From Albimonas sp963816545 (lineage in GTDB: Bacteria; Pseudomonadota; Alphaproteobacteria; Rhodobacterales; Rhodobacteraceae), in contig CAWFLE010000001.1 of assembly GCA_963816545.1 (NCBI GenBank), positions 558,001 to 622,000 on the forward strand: 64,000 nucleotides of DNA, read 5' to 3'. Under the pieces are notes generated by a model. The model had not been told where the DNA came from, made no database searches, and saw only the letters and a program-made list of their open reading frames with translations. The number at the start of each line of letters is the position of its first letter. Position 1 is the first letter of the stretch. A program made the translations under genes and the position numbers. Shown here piece after piece: positions 46,406-55,552 of this stretch.

Positions 46406-46567
46406 GCCTCGTGCTCCTCCGTGTGGTTGAGCCCCTGCGAGGACGCCCCCGCGCGGGGCTGGGAGAGGATGCCTTGGGGCGATCTTGCGTCGCCTCCACG
46501 AGATATGGTGGGGCAAGACCAGACGTGGCGCCACTGGTTTCTTCGCGAATCTTGCGTGACGCAGGGG

Positions 46568-47416
46568 TCAGGCGGAGATCGCGGACTCCGGCCGGCCGGC
46601 GACGCCGGGGCGAAGGCGGGTAGGTGAGGCCTGGGCGGCGTCGGGGGCGGGCAGGTCCTGGGTGGCGGTGGTGACGAAGAGGTCGGTCAGGTCGTCGCCC
46701 CCGAAGGCGGGGCAGGAGGCGTGGAGGCCGGGGACGGCGAGGGCGCGGTCGAAGCGCCCGTCGGGGAGGTAGCGGGCGACGCGGCCGGCGCCCCATTGGG
46801 CGTTCCAGAGCGCGCCCTCGGCGTCGGTGACGGCGCCGTCGGGGTGGAGATGCTCCCGGCGGAGGTCGATGAAGGGCTCCGGCTCGCTATCGGGCCAGCC
46901 CTCGGGGTCGAGGGGGATGCGGAGGATGCGCCGGTCCGGGGTGTCGGCGAAGTAGGCGAGGCGGCCGTCGGGGGAGAAGCAGATCGCGTTGGGGATGGTG
47001 ATTTCGGGGAACAGGGTCTCCACCGTTCCGCGGTGGAAGCGGTGGATGCCGCCGGCGCGCGGCTCGGCGGCCTTGCCCATGGTGCCGATCCAGAAGCCGC
47101 CCTGCGGGTCGGCGCGGCCGTCGTTGGAGCGCGTGGCGGGGTTGCGGTGGTCGAGGTCCGTGAGCTTCTCGTGCTCGCCCGAGCGGATGTGGAAGCGGCG
47201 CAGCGCGGTTTCCGTGGCGATCAGGAGGTGGTCCCGGTCGATCCAACCGGCGGCGGAGGCGTGTTCGGGGAAGCGCCATTCCTGCGGGCGCGCGTCGGTG
47301 CGGGTCAGGAGGCGGTTGCCGAGGATGTCGAACCAGAAGAGCTGGCGGCGGAGGGGGTGCCACAGCGGTCCCTCGCCCAGCGCGCAGACGCGGTCGCAGA
47401 AGATTCCTGCGGTCAT
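46568..47416 (-). CDS. SMP-30/gluconolactonase/LRE family lactonase
   Basis: 282-residue beta-propeller sugar lactonase. Metal-ligand motifs are visible: GEGPLWHPLRRQLFWFDI (glutamate), TRSNDGRADPQGGFWIGTMG (asparagine and aspartate), AVTDAEGALWNAQWGAGRVARY (second aspartate). The ATG at 47416 overlaps the permease stop (ATGA), so it is the last gene of the sugar cluster and should open a lactone made from the imported sugar by a dehydrogenase. The only dehydrogenase trace in the cluster is the broken galactose dehydrogenase remnant at 52333-52687. Confidence 0.9.
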   Translation of the reverse strand: MTAGIFCDRVCALGEGPLWHPLRRQLFWFDILGNRLLTRTDARPQEWRFPEHASAAGWIDRDHLLIATETALRRFHIRSGEHEKLTDLDHRNPATRSNDGRADPQGGFWIGTMGKAAEPRAGGIHRFHRGTVETLFPEITIPNAICFSPDGRLAYFADTPDRRILRIPLDPEGWPDSEPEPFIDLRREHLHPDGAVTDAEGALWNAQWGAGRVARYLPDGRFDRALAVPGLHASCPAFGGDDLTDLFVTTATQDLPAPDAAQASPTRLRPGVAGRPESAISA

Positions 47417-48383
47417 GCGGGCGCGCCCCGGCCGGCCGAGAGGCGCAGCAGCCCCTTCTGGAGGAGGATGAACAGCAGCAGCAGCGCGCCGATGACGATC
47501 TTGGTCCACCAGCTGGACAGGCTGCCGTCGAAGACGAGGTAGGTCTGGATCAGGCCCATGGTCAGCACGCCGACCAGCGTCCCGAAGACGTAGCCCGCCC
47601 CGCCCGACAGCAGCGTGCCCCCGATCACCACGGCCGCGATGGCGGTGAGTTCGGTCCCCACGGTGGCGAGCGGGTAGCCCGAGCCGGTATAGACCGAGAA
47701 CACGATCCCCGAGAGCCCGGCCATGAAGCCCGAGAAGGCGTAGATCCCGATGGTGGCGCCGGCGACGCGGACGCCCATGAGGCGGGCGGTCGCCTCGCCG
47801 CCGCCCAGCGCGAACACCGAGGCGCCGAAGCGGGTGCGGTGGACGAGGATCATGCCGGCCAGCGACGCTCAGCAGCATCAGCCCCCCGATCAGCGTGAAC
47901 CGCCCCTTGCCGGGCATCAGCCAGTAGGCGTGCTGGATCAGGTCGTAGAACGGGTGCTGGATGGGCACGGACTCGATGGTCAGCATGTAGGCCGCCCCGC
48001 GCGCGAGGAACATGCCCGCCAGCGTCACGATGAAGGCCGGCATGGCGAGGTGGTGGATCAGGGCCGCCCATCCCCGCCCCGAAGGCGGTGGCGACCGCGA
48101 GCAGCAGCGCGAAGACCGCCAGCGGGTGCAGGCCGGTGTCCCGCAGCATCACCGCGATGAACACGCCCGAGAAGGCGATGACCGACCCGACCGAGAGGTC
48201 GATCCCCCCCGACAGGATCACCACCGTCATCCCCACCGCGACGATCCCGAGATAAGCGTTGTCGGTCAGCAGGTTGCCGGCCACGCGGGTGGAGAGCATG
48301 AAGGGGAACCGCAGCCAGCACAGGACGCAGGTCACGAGGAAGATCGCGATGGTGGCCGCGAGGGGGTAGAGGCGGGGGTTCAT
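47413..48383 (-). pseudogene. yjfF: Sugar ABC transporter permease YjfF-like, two frameshifts
   Basis: Three frame segments read as one permease: MNPRLYPLAATIAIFLVTCV to GIDLSVGSVIAFSGVFIAVML; MPAFIVTLAGMFLARGAAYML, YDLIQHAYWLMPGKGRFT; and MILVHRTRFGASVFALGGGEATARLMGV to KGLLRLSAGRGAPA. Extra bases near 48066 and 47867 break the frame. The GIDLSVGS loop is typical of galactofuranose/ribose-type permeases (BPD_transp_2). The start at 48383 shares one base with the true ytfT stop (TGATG). Confidence 0.88.
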
Positions 48384-49409
48384 CACGCGGCCTCCTTCGC
48401 GCGCAGGGGGGCGGCGGGGGGCGGCTCCTCGCGCAGGCGCAGCTTCCTCGCCTGCCAAGGCGCGGAGCAGGGTGGGGGACTGGATCACCAGGATCGCCAC
48501 CACCAGCGCCGCCTTGATGACGAGGTTGTATTCCGACGGGAACCCCGCGAGCAGGATGCCCGTGTCGATGGTCTGGATGATCGTGGCGCCCATGATCGAA
48601 GCCGCGATGCAGAAGCGCCCGCCCATGAGCGACCCGCCCCCGATCACCACCGCGAGGATGGCGTCCAGCTCCAGCCACAGCCCGGCGTGGTTGGCGTCGG
48701 CGCCCCGGATGTCGGCCGCCGCCACCAGCCCCGCCAGCGCGGCGCAGAGGCCCGAGGCCATGTAGACCGCGATCAGCAGCACCCGCGCGTTGACGCCGGC
48801 GAGGGCGGAGGCGCGGCGGTTGACGCCCACGGCCTCGACCAGCAGCCCGAGCGCGGTGCGGCGCATCAGGAGGGTGACCGCGAGGCCGGTCAGCAGCCAG
48901 AGCCAGGCGGGGACGGGCAGGCCGAGCACGTCTCCGGCGCCGAGGAAGGCGAAGCCGGGGTGCGAGAAGGTGAGGATGCGCCCCTCGGTGATGAGCTGCG
49001 CGATCCCGCGGCCTGCGGTCATCAGGATCAGCGTGGCGACGATGGGCTGGATGCCCGCCACCGCGACCAGCGCCCCGTTCCAGAGGCCCGCCGCCAGCCC
49101 CGCCAGAAGCGCGAGCCCCAGCGCGGGCAGGAGCGCCATGCCGCCCGAGACGGCGGAGGCCGCGACCGCCCCGCAGATCGCCATCACCGCGCCGACGGAA
49201 AGGTCGATCCCGCGGGTGGCGATCACCAGCGTCATGCCCACGGCCAGCAGCGCCACGAGGGCGCCGCGCTTGAGGATGTCGATCACCGGGCCGACGAGGC
49301 GTCCGTCCACCAGCTCGATCGACAGGAACCCGGGGAAGGCGAGGGTGGCCAGCGCGGCGAGCGCCAGAAGCGTCAGGAGTTGCGGCAGGACGCGGCGGAG
49401 GGCATGCAT
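48383..49409 (-). pseudogene. ytfT: Sugar ABC transporter permease YtfT-like, frameshift near its end
   Basis: Permease with about nine helices: MHALRRVLPQLLTLLALAALA, VGMTLVIATRGIDLSVGAVMAICGAV, PIVATLILMTAGRGIAQLI, VGVNRRASALAGVNARVLL, LDAILAVVIGGGSLMGGRF. As written, the frame runs without a stop into yjfF and looks like one fused protein. Removing one base near 48457 restores a natural basic tail (RKLRLREEPP...KEAA) that stops at 48383-48385, overlapping the yjfF ATG. So the apparent fusion is a +1 insertion. The start shares one base with the small ORF upstream. Confidence 0.88.
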
Positions 49410-49726
49410 CAGGCGGCCTCCCCTTCCTCGTCCGCGCCGGCGCGGGTGACGAGCGCCGCCAGAGCGAGGAGCTTCAGGCGCAGCGGCAGGGTGCGGTGGA
49501 GAGCGGGCGTCAGGCGGCGCTTCCCTTCGTCGTCCGCCCGAGCGCAGGCGGCGATCCCCGCCCGCGCGAAGAGCGTCAGGCTTCGGCGGGCGCCGGGCAT
49601 CCATGCGATCTCCCGGTCCCTGTCCGCCCGGGCGAGAGGCGCCGGCGCGAGGAGCCTGAGGAGTTGCGGCGGGACGCGGCGAAGCGCGGGCATCAGGCGG
49701 CCTCCCCTTCCTCGTCCGCGCGGGCG
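49347..49726 (-). repeat. Four quasi-tandem copies of the ytfR/ytfT gene junction
   Basis: Reading the minus strand, copies start near 49726, 49634, 49544 and 49442 (spacing 92, 90, 102 bp). Each resembles the end of ytfR plus the start of ytfT: ARADEEGEAA-stop-MPALRRVPPQLL; ARADRDREIAWMPGARR; ARADDEGKRRLTPALHRTLPLRLKLLALAAL; GADEEGEAA-stop-MHALRRVLPQLLTLLALAAL. A 31-bp stretch is identical between 49407-49437 and 49691-49721. The outer copies keep the TGATG junction; the inner two have lost it. Confidence 0.75.
49409..49693 (-). CDS. 94-residue ORF created by junction duplication
   Basis: Starts MPALRRVPPQLLRLLAPAPL at the ytfR stop (TGATG) and ends GADEEGEAA at the ytfT start (TGATG), with translation-coupled junctions on both sides. 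Its sequence is made of diverged copies of the ytfT N-terminal helix (with ALRR...LLALAAL) and the ytfR C-terminal tail (ARADDEG). It is therefore not an independent gene family but a by-product of repeated duplication. It may be translated as a small protein with weak hydrophobic segments. No function is claimed. Confidence 0.5.
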   Translation of the reverse strand: MPALRRVPPQLLRLLAPAPLARADRDREIAWMPGARRSLTLFARAGIAACARADDEGKRRLTPALHRTLPLRLKLLALAALVTRAGADEEGEAA

Positions 49727-51182
49727 ATGGCGGCGACGATGGTTTCGCAGGAGATCTCGGCGCCCGTCAGCTCGGCCACATGGCGGCGGTCCCGGACCAC
49801 GATCACCCGGTCGGCGACGGCGACCAGCTCGTCCAGTTCGGAGGAGATCACGAGGATCGACATGCCCTGCGCGACCACCTCGTGGATCAGGCGCAGGATC
49901 TCGGCATGGGCGCCGACGTCGATGCCGCGGGTGGGCTCGTCCAGGATCAGGAAGCGCGGGTTCATCGCCAGCCACCGCGCGAGGACCACCTTCTGCTGAT
50001 TGCCGCCCGAGAGCTGGCCCACCGGCTTCTCGGCGTCCGAGGTGCGGATGTCGAGGCGGGCGATGTAGTCGTCGGCGAGCCGGCGTTGCTCGTCGCGCGG
50101 GATGGGTCGGGCCCAGCCGCGGCGGGCCTGAAGGGCGAGCGCGATGTTCTCCCGCACCGAGAGGTCGGCGACGATGCCGTCGGTCTTGCGGTCCTCGGGC
50201 GCGAAGCCGAAGCCGGCGGCGATGGCCTCGCGCGGAGTGGAGAGGGGGAGCGGGCCGTCCGGGTCTCGCGCCTCGCCGCTATGGGCGGGGCGGACGCCGA
50301 ACATCGGCTCGGCGGTCTCTTGCGGCCGGAGCCCAGAAGGCCCGCGAGGCCCACCACCTCTCCGCGGCCGATGGAGAGGTCGAACGGCTCCACCGCGCCG
50401 CGGCGGCCGAGGCCTTCGAAGCGCAGGAGCTCGGGGCGGGCGGCGCCGTCATGGGCGCGGCCCTCCACCTCGTCCTCCAGCTCGCGGCCGAGCATGTGCT
50501 CGATCAGGCGCAGGCGGTCGAGGTCGGCGGTGCGTTCCATGACCAACTTGCAGCCGTTGCGCAGGACGGTGACACGGTCGGTCAGCGCGAAGACCTGATC
50601 GAGGAAGTGGGAGACGAAGACGATCCCGAGCCCCCGGTCGCGCAGGCCCCGGACCACGTCGAACAGCATCTCCACCTCCCGCGCGTCGAGCGAGGCGGTC
50701 GGCTCGTCCAGGATCAGCACCTTGCCCGACAGCGCCACCGCGCGGGCGATGGCCACGATCTGCTGGACGGCGACCGACTGGTCCCCGAGGTCCCGGCCCA
50801 CGTGTAGCCCGCCAGCATCTCCTGCGCCTGCGCGCGCATGACCCGGCCGTCCACGAGGCCCCAGCGCGTCGGCTCCCGCCCGAACATGAGGTTCTGCGCC
50901 ACCGTCAGGTTCGGCAGCAGGTTCACCTCCTGGTAAACGGTGCCGATGCCCAGATCCTGAGCCTCGGAGGTCGAGCGGGGGCTGATCGGGCGGCCGTCGA
51001 GCATGATCTCGCCGCCGTCGCGGGAACAGGCGCCGGTCAGGCGCCTGATGAGGGTGGACTTCCCGGCGCCGTTCTCGCCCAGCAGGGCGTGGATCTCTCC
51101 GGCGGCGAGGTCGAAATCCACGCCGTCGAGCGCGCCGGGCGCCGGGGAAGGTCTTGGTCAGCTGTCGGATGGTCAGCAGCAC
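49693..51182 (-). pseudogene. ytfR: Sugar ABC transporter ATPase YtfR-like, three frameshifts
   Basis: Duplicated ATPase of the sugar-importer type. First cassette: VLLTIRQLTKTFPGAR, GEIHALLGENGAGKSTLIRRL (Walker A), LGIGTVYQEVNLLPNLTVAQN, then SVAVQQIVAIARAVALSGKVLILDEPTASLD. Second cassette: LAGLLGSGR, FGFAPEDRKTDGIV, GQLSGGNQQKVVLARWLAM, FLILDEPTRGIDVGA. The frame changes near 51136 (extra base), 50808 and 50322 (missing bases). The GTG at 51182 is the likely start. It ends ARADEEGEAA, the unit that is repeated downstream. Confidence 0.87.
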
Positions 51183-51252
51183 GGCGGGGCTCCGGGAGTT
51201 GGCGGGCGCGGGCGGAAGCGTGCCTCCGCCCGCGCCGCGCGTCACGCGCCGA

Positions 51253-52200
51253 TCAGTAGCCGAGGTCCTTGCGGGCCTCGTACTGCGCCATCGGGTCGTC
51301 CCCGGCGGTGTAGAGCTTCGACTCGGTCCGGATGAACTTCGGCGGCGTCGTGCCGTCCTTCCATTACGCCTCCAGCGCGTCGAAGGCGGGGCCGGCCATG
51401 TTCGGCGTCAGCTCCACGGTCGCGTTGGCGTCGCCCTCGGCCATCGCCTTGAAGATGTCCGGCACCGCGTCGATGGAGAGCACGAGGATGTCCTCCCCGG
51501 GGTTCAGCCCCGCCTCCTTGATCGCCTGGATCGCGCCCACCGCCATGTCGTCGTCATGGGCGTAGAGGGCGCGGATGTCGGCGCCGCCGTTCTCGGCCTG
51601 CAGGAAGCTCTCCATCACCTGCTTGCCGCGGGAGCGGGTGAAGTCCCCGGTCTGGGAGCGCACGATCTCGATGTTGTCGTGGCCTTCGATGGCGGCCTCG
51701 AAGCCCGTCTCGCGCAGGATGGCGGGGCTGGAGCCGGTGGCGCCCTGAAGCTCCACCACGCGGCAATCCTCGCCGGCGACCTCGTCCACCAGCCACTGGC
51801 CGGCCACCTCGCCCTCATGTTCGAGGTCGGAGCCCACGGCGGTGGGGTAGAGGTCGTCGGAGCTGTCCACGCGGCGGTCGAGCAGCACGACGGGGATCTC
51901 GGCCTCCTTCGCCTCCTCCAGCACCGAATCCCAGCCGGTGGCGACCACGGGGGCGAGCAGGATCGCGTCCACGCCTTGCGCGATGAAGCTGCGGATGGCG
52001 GCGATCTGGTTCTCCTGCCGCTGCTGGGCGTCGGAGAAGCGCAGGTCGAGGCCACGTTCCTCGGCCTGCTGCTTGGTGAGGGTGGTCTCGGCGGCGCGCC
52101 AGCCGGATTCCGAGCCGATCTGGGCGAAGCCAACCGTCTGCGCCGCCGCCATGGCGGGGACGGCGAGGATGGAAGCGGTGGCCAGCAGGGTCTTGAGAAT
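51253..52200 (-). pseudogene. ytfQ: Sugar-binding protein YtfQ-like, premature stop and non-ATG start
   Basis: Periplasmic binding protein: signal peptide (LKTLLATASILAVPAMAAAQ), then TVGFAQIGSESGWRAAETT, GVDAILLAPVVATGWDSVLEEAK, PVVLLDRRVDS, ALYAHDDDMAVGAIQAIKEAG. A TAA at 51364-51366 stands where the family has tyrosine (ALEA-stop-WKDGTTPPKF); 36 further in-frame codons to the stop at 51253 remain fully conserved in style (ESKLYTAGDDPMAQYEARKDLGY split across the window). No ATG begins the signal peptide: GGGAGGA stands 6 bases before ATT (52200), with CTG at 52206 as the alternative. Confidence 0.86.
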
Positions 52201-52332
52201 GTTCAGTCCTCCCTTGTCAGGTCTTCGAGGTTCTTGCGTCCCGAAGGGGTCGGTCTTGGCGCGGTCAGGCGCGCAGGCGCCTCGGCGGGGGGTTCGGGCT
52301 GGGGCCGCTTGCATGGGGCATGGGCGGCTCCG

Positions 52333-52687
52333 TCATTCGTGGAAGGGCGCGGCCGGAAGGCGGCGGCCCAGAAGGAAGGCATCGGCGACGAGGATGAGCG
52401 GCGAAAGGTCCACGTCCGAGGCGCCGGCGGCGATCAGCTCTCCGAAGCGGCGGTAGAGGTCGGGGTATTCGCCGAGGGTCTCCAGCCGCCGGGGTTCGCC
52501 GTTCAGCGCAAGCGCGCCGCCCCCCTGGGTAAGCGCGAGGCGGCCGTCGTCGGTCTCCACCTCGATGTCCCAGCGGGGCGGGCTCCCAGCGGAAGTCGAA
52601 GCGGGCCTCCACCTCCAGTCCCTCGGCGCCGGCGCCGAGCTGCGTCTCGGCCGCAGGCCCGGCGCCCGGGGCGGTGGAGTCGGTCAT
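52333..52687 (-). pseudogene. Remnant: permease N-terminus joined to C-terminus of galactose 1-dehydrogenase
   Basis: The first codons (MTDSTAPGAG) overlap the gguA stop by ATGA, where a gguB permease gene should start. The rest matches only the C-terminal third of Gfo/Idh-type D-galactose 1-dehydrogenase: FDFRW, RWDIEVETDDGRLALTQGG, LGEYPDLYRRFGELIAAGASDVDLSPL, VADAFLLGRR. An extra C near 52582 shifts the frame. The NAD-binding domain and the whole permease are absent, so a deletion of about 1.5-2 kb probably fused the two genes. Identification of the first ten residues as gguB is an inference. Confidence 0.65.
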
Positions 52688-54216
52688 GCGGCCTCCCGGC
52701 TGGATCTGATGATGGCGGCCATGATCCGCTCCTGGCTCGCCTCGGCGGTGGGCATCTCGGCCACGAAGCGGCCCTCGTTCATCACATGCAGGCGGTCGGT
52801 GATCCCCAGCAGCTCCGGCAGCTCCGAGGAGATCACCACGACCGCCTTCCCTGCGGCGGCGAGGTCGCGGATCACGCAGTAGATCTCGAACTTCGCGCCC
52901 ACGTCGATGCCGCGGGTCGGCTCGTTCAGGATCAGGATCTCGGGGTCGGCGTGCAGCCACTTGGACAGCACCACCTTCTGCTGGTTCCCGCACGAGAGGT
53001 TCACGCATTCCTGCTCGATGGAGGAGGACTTGATGTTCAGCCGCCCGCGATACCGCTCGGCCAGCGCCGCCTCCCGCTCCGGGTTCACGCGCCAGCCGTC
53101 GGCGATGCTGTCGAGCTTCGCCAGCGGCACGTTGCGGCGGATGCTCTCGTCCAGCACGAGGCCGTAGGCCTTGCGGTCCTCGGTCACGTAGGCGAGGCCG
53201 GCCTTGATCGCCCGCGCCACCGTGGAGGTGCCGGCGGGCGCGCCGTCGATCAGCACCTCCCCGGTCGCGTTCCGGCCCTAGGACCGCCCGAACAGGCTCA
53301 TCGCCAGTTCCGTGCGCCCGGCGCCCATCAGGCCGGCGATGCCCAGCACCTCGCCCCTGCGGACGTGGAAGCCGACCCGGTCCACCACAAGTCGATCGGC
53401 GTGCTGGGGGTGGGTCCCGGTCCAGTCCCGCACTTCCATCGCCACCTCGCCGAGGCGCGGCTCACGCGGCGGATAGCGGTCTTCGAGGCTGCGCCCGACC
53501 ATGTGCCGGATGATCTCGTCCTCCGAGATGCCGCCCGCGCAATCCAGCCGCGCCACCGCCGCCCCGTCGCGCAGGACGGTGACGGTGTCGGCCACGCGGC
53601 CGATCTCGTTGAGCTTGTGGGAGATCAGGATCGACGTGACCCCCCGCCGGCGGAATTCCGCCAGCAGCTCCAGCAGCTTGTCGCTGTCCTGCTCGTTGAG
53701 CGAGGAGGTCGGCTCGTCCAGGATCAGCAGCCGCACGTTCTTGCTCAGCGCCTTGGCGATCTCCACCAGCTGCCGCTTGCCGAGCCCGAGGTCGTCCACC
53801 CGCGTCTCCGGGTGCTCCCGCAGCCCGACCTGCGCCAGCAGCTCGGCGGCGCGGCGGTTGGTCTCCTGCCAGTCGATGATCCCGCGGCGGGCGCGCTCGT
53901 TGCCCAGGAAGATGTTCTCGGCGATCGAGAGCAGCGGGACCAGCGCCAGCTCCTGATGGATGATGACGATCCCGTCCCGCTCGCTGTCGGCGATGGCGTG
54001 GAACCGCTTCTCCGGCCCGCCGAACAGGATCCGGCCGCTGTAGGAGCCGTGGGGATAGACGCCCGACAGCACCTTCATCAGCGTGGACTTCCCCGCCCCG
54101 TTCTCGCCGACCAGAGCGTGGATCTCGCCTTCCTCGACCGACAGGGTCACCCCGTCCAGCGCCTTGACGCCGGGGAATTCCTTGGTGATCGCCTGCATTT
54201 CCAGGATCGCGGCCAT
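52684..54216 (-). pseudogene. gguA: Sugar ABC transporter ATPase GguA-like, internal stop
   Basis: Duplicated ATPase of the multiple-monosaccharide importer. First cassette: EMQAITKEFPGVKALDGV, LVGENGAGKSTLMKVLSGVYP, GIVIIHQELALVPLLSIAENIFLG, LGLGKRQLVEIAKALSKNVRLLILDEPTSSL. Second cassette: VLGIAGLMGAGRTELAMSLFG, YVTEDRKAYGLVLDESIRRN, NLSCGNQQKVVLSKWLHADPEILILNEPTRGIDVG. A TAG at 53278-53280 interrupts SLFGRS-stop-GRNATGEVLIDG in frame where tyrosine or a similar residue is expected. The ATG at 54216 is chosen. Two hairpins separate it from chvE. Confidence 0.88.
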
Positions 54217-54237
54217 GGCGGCCCCCGCTGCAAAGGG

Positions 54238-54265
54238 CCTCGCCGGGGAGGAAAACCCGGCGAGG
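54238..54265 (-). terminator. Hairpin between chvE and gguA
   Basis: Perfect 10-bp stem CCTCGCCGGG / CCCGGCGAGG with an 8-nt loop, 22 bp before the gguA start. Together with the hairpin at 54301-54320 it could stop most transcripts so that the binding protein is made in excess over the ATPase. Confidence 0.55.
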
Positions 54266-54300
54266 CGGTCGAACCCGCCCCCGTTCAGGAGGAGCGTCGC

Positions 54301-54320
54301 CCCCGCCATATTCGGCGGGG
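54301..54320 (-). terminator. Hairpin just after chvE
   Basis: 7-bp perfect stem CCCCGCC / GGCGGGG, 6-nt loop, starting 10 bp past the chvE stop. No T-tail; probably protects the chvE message 3' end. Confidence 0.45.
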
Positions 54321-54329
54321 CGGGCGGGC

Positions 54330-55395
54330 TCAGTCGATCTGGTCGCGGGTCGTAGTAGCCGCTGTCGATCAGCACCTCTTCCCAGTTGGCTTCGGTCACG
54401 GGGACCGGCTCCAGCAGGTAGGCGGGCACCACCTTGACGCCGTTGTCGTAGGTCTCGGTGTCGTTGATCTCGGGCTTTCCGCCTGCGAGCAGCGCGTCCA
54501 CCATCCCAACCGTCACCTCGGCCAGCGCGCGGGTGTTCTTGAAGATGGTGGAATCCTGGTCGCCCCGCAGGATCGCCTTGACCGAGGGGACCTCGGCATC
54601 CTGCCCGGTCACGATGGGCATGGGCATGTCGCCCGACCCGTAGCCGACCCCGTCGAGCGAGCTGATGATCCCGATGCTCAGCCCGTCATAGGGCGACAAC
54701 ACGCCGTGGATCTTCCGGCCGGTGTAGTTGGCCGACAGCAGGTTATCCATCCGCGCCTGCGCCACCGCGCCGTCCCAGCGCAGGGCGCCGACGGTATCCA
54801 TGCCCATCTGCTCCGAGGGGATGGCCACGTCGCCCGCCTCGATCATCGGCTGCAGCACCGACATGGCGCCGTTGTAGAAGAAATAGGCGTTGTTGTCGTC
54901 CGGCGAGCCTCCGAACAGCTCCACGTTCCACGGCCGTACGTAGGGGAACCGCGCCTTCAGCCCCTCCACCAGCGTGTTGGCCTGCTGCACGCCCAGCTGG
55001 AAGTTGTCGAAGGTGGCGTAGTAGTCCACGTTTTCGCTGTCCCGGATCAGGCGGTCATAGGCCACCACCTCTATCCCCGCCGCATCTGCGTTCGCCAGCG
55101 CGCTGGCCAGCGTGGTCCCGTCGATGGCCGCGATCACCAGCACGTCCACGCCCTTGGTGATCATGTTCTCGATCTGCGCGAGCTGGTTTGGGATGTCGTC
55201 CTCGGCGTACTGGAGATCGGTCTCGTAGCCGGCCTTCCGGAACTTCTTCACCATGTTGTCGCCGTCCGAGATCCACGGCGCGGAGGATTTCGTGGGCATG
55301 GCGATGCCGAAATGGCCCTTGTCCTGCCCCGCGGCTGGCAGAGCGGTCATGGCGACGAGCGCGCTCGTCGCGAGCAGGCGCGTGATCCGGGTCAT
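54330..55395 (-). pseudogene. chvE: Multiple-sugar-binding periplasmic protein ChvE, frameshift at its end
   Basis: ChvE-type galactose/arabinose/glucose-binding protein of about 354 residues: signal peptide (LLATSALVAMTALPAAGQ), GHFGIAMPTKSSAPWISDGDNMVKKF, YAEDDIPNQLAQIENMITKGVDVLVIAAIDG, VVAYDRLIRDSENVDYYATFDNFQLG, VELFGGSPDDNNAYFFYNGAM, SPYDGLSIGIISSL, PIVTGQDAEVPSVKAI. As written, the frame runs on into gguA. Dropping one base near 54351 gives the natural end SGYYTRDQID and a stop at 54330. The start at 55395 (MTRITRL) is followed by a good signal peptide. Confidence 0.9.
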
Positions 55396-55552
55396 CGGTA
55401 TCCTCCCATGCGGCGCCGGCGGACCTTTCGTCCTTCTCCGACGCCATCGTTGCGGCCGGGCATGGCGTCCCGGCGAGGGAAAGCTACGCTTGCGAAGACA
55501 TGAAGGACAAATGAGTCTTCGGCTCACGGATATACCGAAACGGATATGCCTG
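55396..55552. promoter_or_regulatory. Divergent promoter region between chvE and gbpR-like gene
   Basis: AT-richer gap of 157 bp. It contains two direct ACGGATAT copies 14-15 bp apart at about 55527-55547, possible regulator sites, and AAGGA just ahead of an alternative regulator start (ATG 55511). On the minus strand TTGTCC-N18-TAGCTT is a weak candidate promoter for chvE. Confidence 0.4.

Noticed and set aside
47850..49604. A genuine double-permease fusion
   Set aside because: Removing one base near 48457 restores a natural ytfT C terminus whose stop overlaps the yjfF ATG.
49347..49726. Possible CRISPR array
   Set aside because: The repeats are long, diverged and coding-derived, with no constant repeat/spacer pattern and no cas genes.
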